A DNA stretch of 64,000 bases, taken from an uncultured bacterium. GTDB lineage: Bacteria; Planctomycetota; Phycisphaerae; Phycisphaerales; UBA1924. The position numbers and the translations under genes are program-made. Under the pieces are notes generated by a model. The model was not told the DNA's origin. It made no database searches and worked only from the letters and a program-made list of their open reading frames with translations. Shown here piece by piece: positions 61,496 through 64,000 of this stretch. Numbering within the stretch: the stretch's first letter is position 1; the number at the start of each line of letters is the position of its first letter. Location: assembly GCA_903834785.1 (NCBI GenBank), contig CAILKP010000064.1:175466-239465 (forward strand). Direction: 5' to 3'.

Positions 61496-61977
61496 AGTCC
61501 ACTCATTCTGCCATGTCTGTGTTTGCACTCTCCACCCTTGCGCTGACGCTGGCCGCACCCTTGGGCGGCTGCGAGAAGAAAGCAGAACCCGCCAAGCCCG
61601 CAGCGGGCGCCGCTGCGGCCAAACCGGCGGCAGCGGACGGGCATGATCACGGCCACGGCCCGAGCACCGCGCTCGGCGAGCAAACGGTCGGAGGATTCAC
61701 GATCCGCGCATCCCGCGATGGCGGCATCAAAGCCGGCGGCGATGCCCCGATCGATGCCTGGGTCACCGGCGGCACAGCCAAAGTTGCCGCCGTGCGGTTC
61801 TGGATCGGCAGCCAGGATGCAAAGGGCTCGGTCAAGGCGAAGGCCGCGCTCGAGAAGGACAACTGGCACACCCACGTTGAGATCCCCAGCCCGCTGCCCG
61901 CCGACAGCAAGCTGTACGTCGAGATCGAGTCAGACAAGGGCGAGAAGACCGTCGCCGGCTTCGACCTCAAGCTCTGA
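61492..61977 (+). CDS. His-rich lipoprotein closing the metal efflux operon
   Basis: The 161-residue protein has a lipobox LGGC. A short DGHDHGHG metal-binding stretch (about 50-57) follows an Ala/Lys/Pro linker, and then a beta-sandwich of YtkA/FixH type (SVKAKAALEKDNWHTHVEIPSPLPADSKLYVEI) with an extra WHTH motif. It is translationally coupled to the pump gene (ATGA) with a strong GGAGG site. It is probably a periplasmic metal-binding accessory that delivers to, or senses for, the pump; the role is inferred. A terminator follows. Confidence 0.75.
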   Translation: MKSTHSAMSVFALSTLALTLAAPLGGCEKKAEPAKPAAGAAAAKPAAADGHDHGHGPSTALGEQTVGGFTIRASRDGGIKAGGDAPIDAWVTGGTAKVAAVRFWIGSQDAKGSVKAKAALEKDNWHTHVEIPSPLPADSKLYVEIESDKGEKTVAGFDLKL

Positions 61978-62024
61978 CGCCGCGGCAGGCCGGCGAAGCC
62001 GCTTGGCCGCCAACCCAAAGACAT

Positions 62025-62062
62025 CACCAAGTCCAGAACCCAACCGGGTTCTGGACTTGGTG
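62025..62062 (+). terminator. Terminator of the metal efflux operon
   Basis: A perfect 17-bp stem (62025-62041 with 62046-62062) and an AACC loop, followed by TTTATACC. It lies 48 bases after the last gene of the operon. This is the longest perfect hairpin noticed in the window. Confidence 0.88.
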
Positions 62063-62119
62063 TTTATACCGGATGTTGTGGACACCTAGGCCAGCTGAAA
62101 AGCGGCCACACGGTGCGAA

Positions 62120-62192
62120 TGGGCAGAGCCGGACTTGAACCGGCAACCCCCGCATTTTCAATGCGGTGCTCTACCAATTGAGCTATCTGCCC
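62120..62192 (-). tRNA. tRNA-Phe (GAA)
   Basis: On the minus strand the full cloverleaf is present: acceptor GGGCAGA/TCTGCCC, D arm GCTC...GAGC, anticodon stem CCGCA/TGCGG with loop TTGAAAA (anticodon GAA), and T arm GCCGG-TTCAAGT-CCGGC. Discriminator A; CCA is not encoded. It stands alone after the metal operon. Confidence 0.96.
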
Positions 62193-62705
62193 GGGAGGAT
62201 GTCAGCCGGCGTTGCCGCCGGTGCCCGGGGGTTAAGCCGGGCGGGGGCAAGCATAGACGGGTTTTGGCTGTTCGTCGAGTTTTCTGGTCGTGGAAGATGG
62301 GGCTGTGTAGCGGGGCGGGCGTCAGGGGTGGGAGAGGTTCGCCAGGTTGGCGCAGGGGGTGGGTGCTTGGTGCGGGGTGGGTGGTCCGGGTCGGGTGGTG
62401 CGGATGATGCGGGGTGAGTGCGGGTCCGGGGGAGGGAGCCGGGGAGTCGGGGAGTTGGGGAGTTGGGGGCTCGGGAAGTCGGGGCGTTGGGGAGTCTTGG
62501 AGCTGGGGAGTTGGGGAGCTGGGGAGCGAGGTCGTCGGGGAGCCGGGAGTCGGCGAAATGCGGGGTAGATATTGGGACGTTGGGTGGGGTTGGTCGCGTT
62601 GAGTTGGTGGTGTTGTTGAGCTCGGGGGCAGCGGCTGGGTGGCTTGTCGAGGGAGCACGGGCCCCCTTGTTTACGGGATCGGGGGCGGGCGGCTAACCTT
62701 GGTCA
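62193..62705. other. G-rich intergenic region upstream of the OppF-like gene
   Basis: 513 bases with no convincing gene. The plus strand is unusually rich in G and poor in C. It contains the 8-bp repeat tract at 62424-62550 and runs of three to five G throughout. Open frames here are low-complexity artefacts. Confidence 0.6.
62424..62550 (+). repeat. Degenerate 8-bp G-rich tandem repeat (GGGGAGTT/GGGGAGCT)
   Basis: About a dozen imperfect copies of GGGGAGYY placed head to tail, with short interruptions such as GTCTTGGAGCT. The regular G-runs could fold as G-quadruplexes on the plus strand. It lies about 150 bases before the OppF-like gene. Boundaries are approximate. Confidence 0.75.
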
Positions 62706-63605
62706 ATGGCTGACGCGATTGCTGCGACTGGTGCTGGATCGGTGGCTGGGGTGGGCGCGAGTGCGGGTGGTGCCGCGTTGCTTGATGTGCGGGATTTGCA
62801 GACGCACTTTCCGATTCGGTCGGGGTTGTTGCAGCGGACGGTGGGGTACGTCAAGGCGGTTGATGGTGTGTCGTTCTCGATCAAGCCCGGTGAGTGCCTG
62901 GGGCTGGTTGGAGAATCGGGCTGCGGCAAGACGACGGTCGGACGCACGCTGCTGAAGCTGATTCCGGCGACGGGTGGGACGGTGTCGTTTGACGGGACGG
63001 ATGTGTACAAGGCATCGGGCCGGGCACTGCAGAAGCTGCGGCAGCACATGCAAATCATCTTTCAGGATCCGGCGGGGTCGCTGAATCCCCGGATGCGGAT
63101 TGCCGGCATTGTCGGTGAGCCGATGGTGGTGCACGGGCTTGTGACGGAGCGCGATCAACTGCGGCATGAAGTGGAGGAAGTGCTGGTGCGGTGCGGGATG
63201 CCCAAAGCCGCGGCGGATCGGTATCCGCATGAGTTTTCGGGCGGGCAGCGGCAGCGCATCGGCATTGCGCGGGCGCTGGCGCTGCGGCCGAAGTTCATTG
63301 TGTGTGACGAGCCGACGAGCGCGCTGGACGTGAGCATTCAGGCGCAGATTCTGAACCTGCTGAAGGATCTGCAGCGGGACTTGCAGCTGAGCTATCTGTT
63401 CATCAGCCATGACATGGCGGTGATTCAGCACATGTGCAACCGGGTTGCCGTGATGTTCAAGGGCAAGATCGTTGAGGAGGGAACGCGGGACGAGGTGATC
63501 GGCTCGCCGCGGCATAAGTACACGCAGTCGCTGCTCTCGGCCGTGCCGGAGCCGGACCCGCGGTGCGAGCGGAAGCGAATCCGGTTTGAGGCGATGGCGG
63601 GGTGA
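62706..63605 (+). CDS. Oligopeptide ABC transporter ATP-binding protein (OppF/DppF-like)
   Basis: ATPase that energises peptide import at the inner membrane. The 299-residue protein has an N-terminal Gly/Ala extension of about 22 residues, then [12 protein letters not shown], Walker [10 protein letters not shown] near residue 69, the signature [14 protein letters not shown] near 178, Walker [13 protein letters not shown] near 198, and the H-loop SHDMAVI near 235. The C-terminal part has the oligopeptide-transporter extension ([14 protein letters not shown]). The permease, OppD and binding protein are not adjacent. Codon use is G-ending (GCG, CGG, CTG), unlike the C-ending genes before it. Confidence 0.92.
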   Translation: MADAIAATGAGSVAGVGASAGGAALLDVRDLQTHFPIRSGLLQRTVGYVKAVDGVSFSIKPGECLGLVGESGCGKTTVGRTLLKLIPATGGTVSFDGTDVYKASGRALQKLRQHMQIIFQDPAGSLNPRMRIAGIVGEPMVVHGLVTERDQLRHEVEEVLVRCGMPKAAADRYPHEFSGGQRQRIGIARALALRPKFIVCDEPTSALDVSIQAQILNLLKDLQRDLQLSYLFISHDMAVIQHMCNRVAVMFKGKIVEEGTRDEVIGSPRHKYTQSLLSAVPEPDPRCERKRIRFEAMAG

Positions 63606-63749
63606 GGGGCTGGGGATTGGGCGGGCTGGCGGGCCTGACCCCCCACTGCCGCTGCAGCGGGAGGCGGTGGCGAGGCTTGGGAATGGGCGTGGATGCGTGG
63701 TGTGGGGCTTGCTGGGGAGGGAAATGGCTGCTAAACTCCCCACCTACTT

Positions 63750-63823
63750 GCCGAAGTAGCTCAGCTGGTTAGAGCGGAGCATTCATAACGCTCAGGTCGG
63801 CGGTTCGAGTCCGCCCTTCGGCA
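63750..63823 (+). tRNA. tRNA with CAT anticodon (Met, or Ile2)
   Basis: Full cloverleaf: acceptor GCCGAAG/CTTCGGC, D arm GCTC...GAGC, anticodon stem GAGCA/CGCTC with loop TTCATAA (anticodon CAT), and T arm GGCGG-TTCGAGT-CCGCC. The base pair G1-C72 argues against the initiator. Elongator Met and the lysidine-modified Ile2 share this anticodon and cannot be told apart here without identity analysis. CCA is not encoded. Confidence 0.92.
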
Positions 63824-64000
63824 CTTGCGATGAGAAGCCCACTCCGGGAGGGAGCTGGGCGAAATGGTCAAATTTGGAAATGGGGCCTGTGATCTAACCC
63901 GGCTTTCTGTCGCTGGGAGTCGGAATCGAAGTTTACAGGTGCAAGCAACCGGCTCGCGTGCTTGCTTCCGAGCGATTTATGTTGTTTGCTGGCCCCACCA

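Noticed and set aside
62424..62550. Possible CRISPR array
   Set aside because: The units are 8 bp with no spacers; it is a simple G-rich tandem repeat.
63750..63823. Initiator tRNA-fMet
   Set aside because: Bacterial initiators lack a Watson-Crick pair at 1-72; this one has G1-C72.
63941..63965. Inverted repeat GCAAGCA/TGCTTGC at the window end
   Set aside because: Seven base pairs with an 11-base gap and no flanking gene in view; not distinguishable from chance.

Overview
The window is about 64 kb of high-GC DNA, densely coding on both strands with mostly C-ending codons. Several features point to a planctomycete of the Phycisphaerae type. There are two secreted proteins ending in a VPLPPAA / transmembrane / RRRR sorting tail, a membrane protein with the CGYxLxGLPxxxxCPECG zinc ribbon seen often in that class, a PilM-N-O-P plus GspE-type ATPase cluster, flagellar genes (fliM, fliA, flhF), lpxA and a fused CcoN-CcoO cbb3 oxidase. 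The lineage is an inference from gene content; no rRNA is present. No phage, transposase, CRISPR array or plasmid gene was seen.

Layout. 0.1-8.6 kb: two membrane proteins, leucyl aminopeptidase, purEK, an orphan FixJ-type response regulator, a degenerate secreted rubrerythrin-like protein, a SOUL-domain lipoprotein and a six-helix membrane protein. 8.6-14.3 kb (minus strand): a type IV pilus / type II secretion assembly operon read pilM, pilN, pilO, a pilP/gspC-like gene, gspE. 14.7-21.3 kb: acetyl-CoA synthetase, lpxA with a WalJ-like metallo-hydrolase, and an S9 prolyl oligopeptidase. 21.4-27.8 kb: fliM, dsbD, fliA, a His-rich-tailed membrane protein and flhF. 28-30 kb: two paralogous VPLPP-CTERM proteins with a possible Cys-Gln thioester pair. 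30.3-34.1 kb: a catalytic HtrA protease beside a larger lipoprotein built from degenerate protease folds plus PDZ domains.

34.3-44.5 kb is a complete cbb3 oxidase locus: a divergent Rrf2 regulator with three cysteines, then ccoNO (fused), ccoQ, single-haem ccoP, ccoG, ccoH/fixH, a TauE/SafE-like protein, the copper ATPase ccoI and a 45-codon ccoS. Most of the later genes are joined by 4-base GTGA/ATGA overlaps. Between regulator and operon lies the most striking signal in the window: a concentric palindrome (35047-35088) whose arms spell TTGACA-N17-TATGAT on both strands, so one symmetrical element contains two mutually exclusive divergent sigma70-type promoters and probably the operator.

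44.5-54.6 kb is mostly housekeeping: a DUF4126 protein, tilS, a bifunctional-nuclease-family protein, NAD(P)HX epimerase, a GT2 glycosyltransferase, a proline-rich TonB-like protein, a BamE-like lipoprotein and an SDR reductase. 54.6-62.1 kb is a heavy-metal RND efflux operon (outer-membrane factor, adaptor, pump) bracketed by two His-rich exported proteins and closed by a 17-bp terminator. The last 2 kb holds tRNA-Phe, a G-rich 8-bp repeat tract, an OppF-like ATPase with G-ending codons unlike the rest of the window, and a CAU tRNA.
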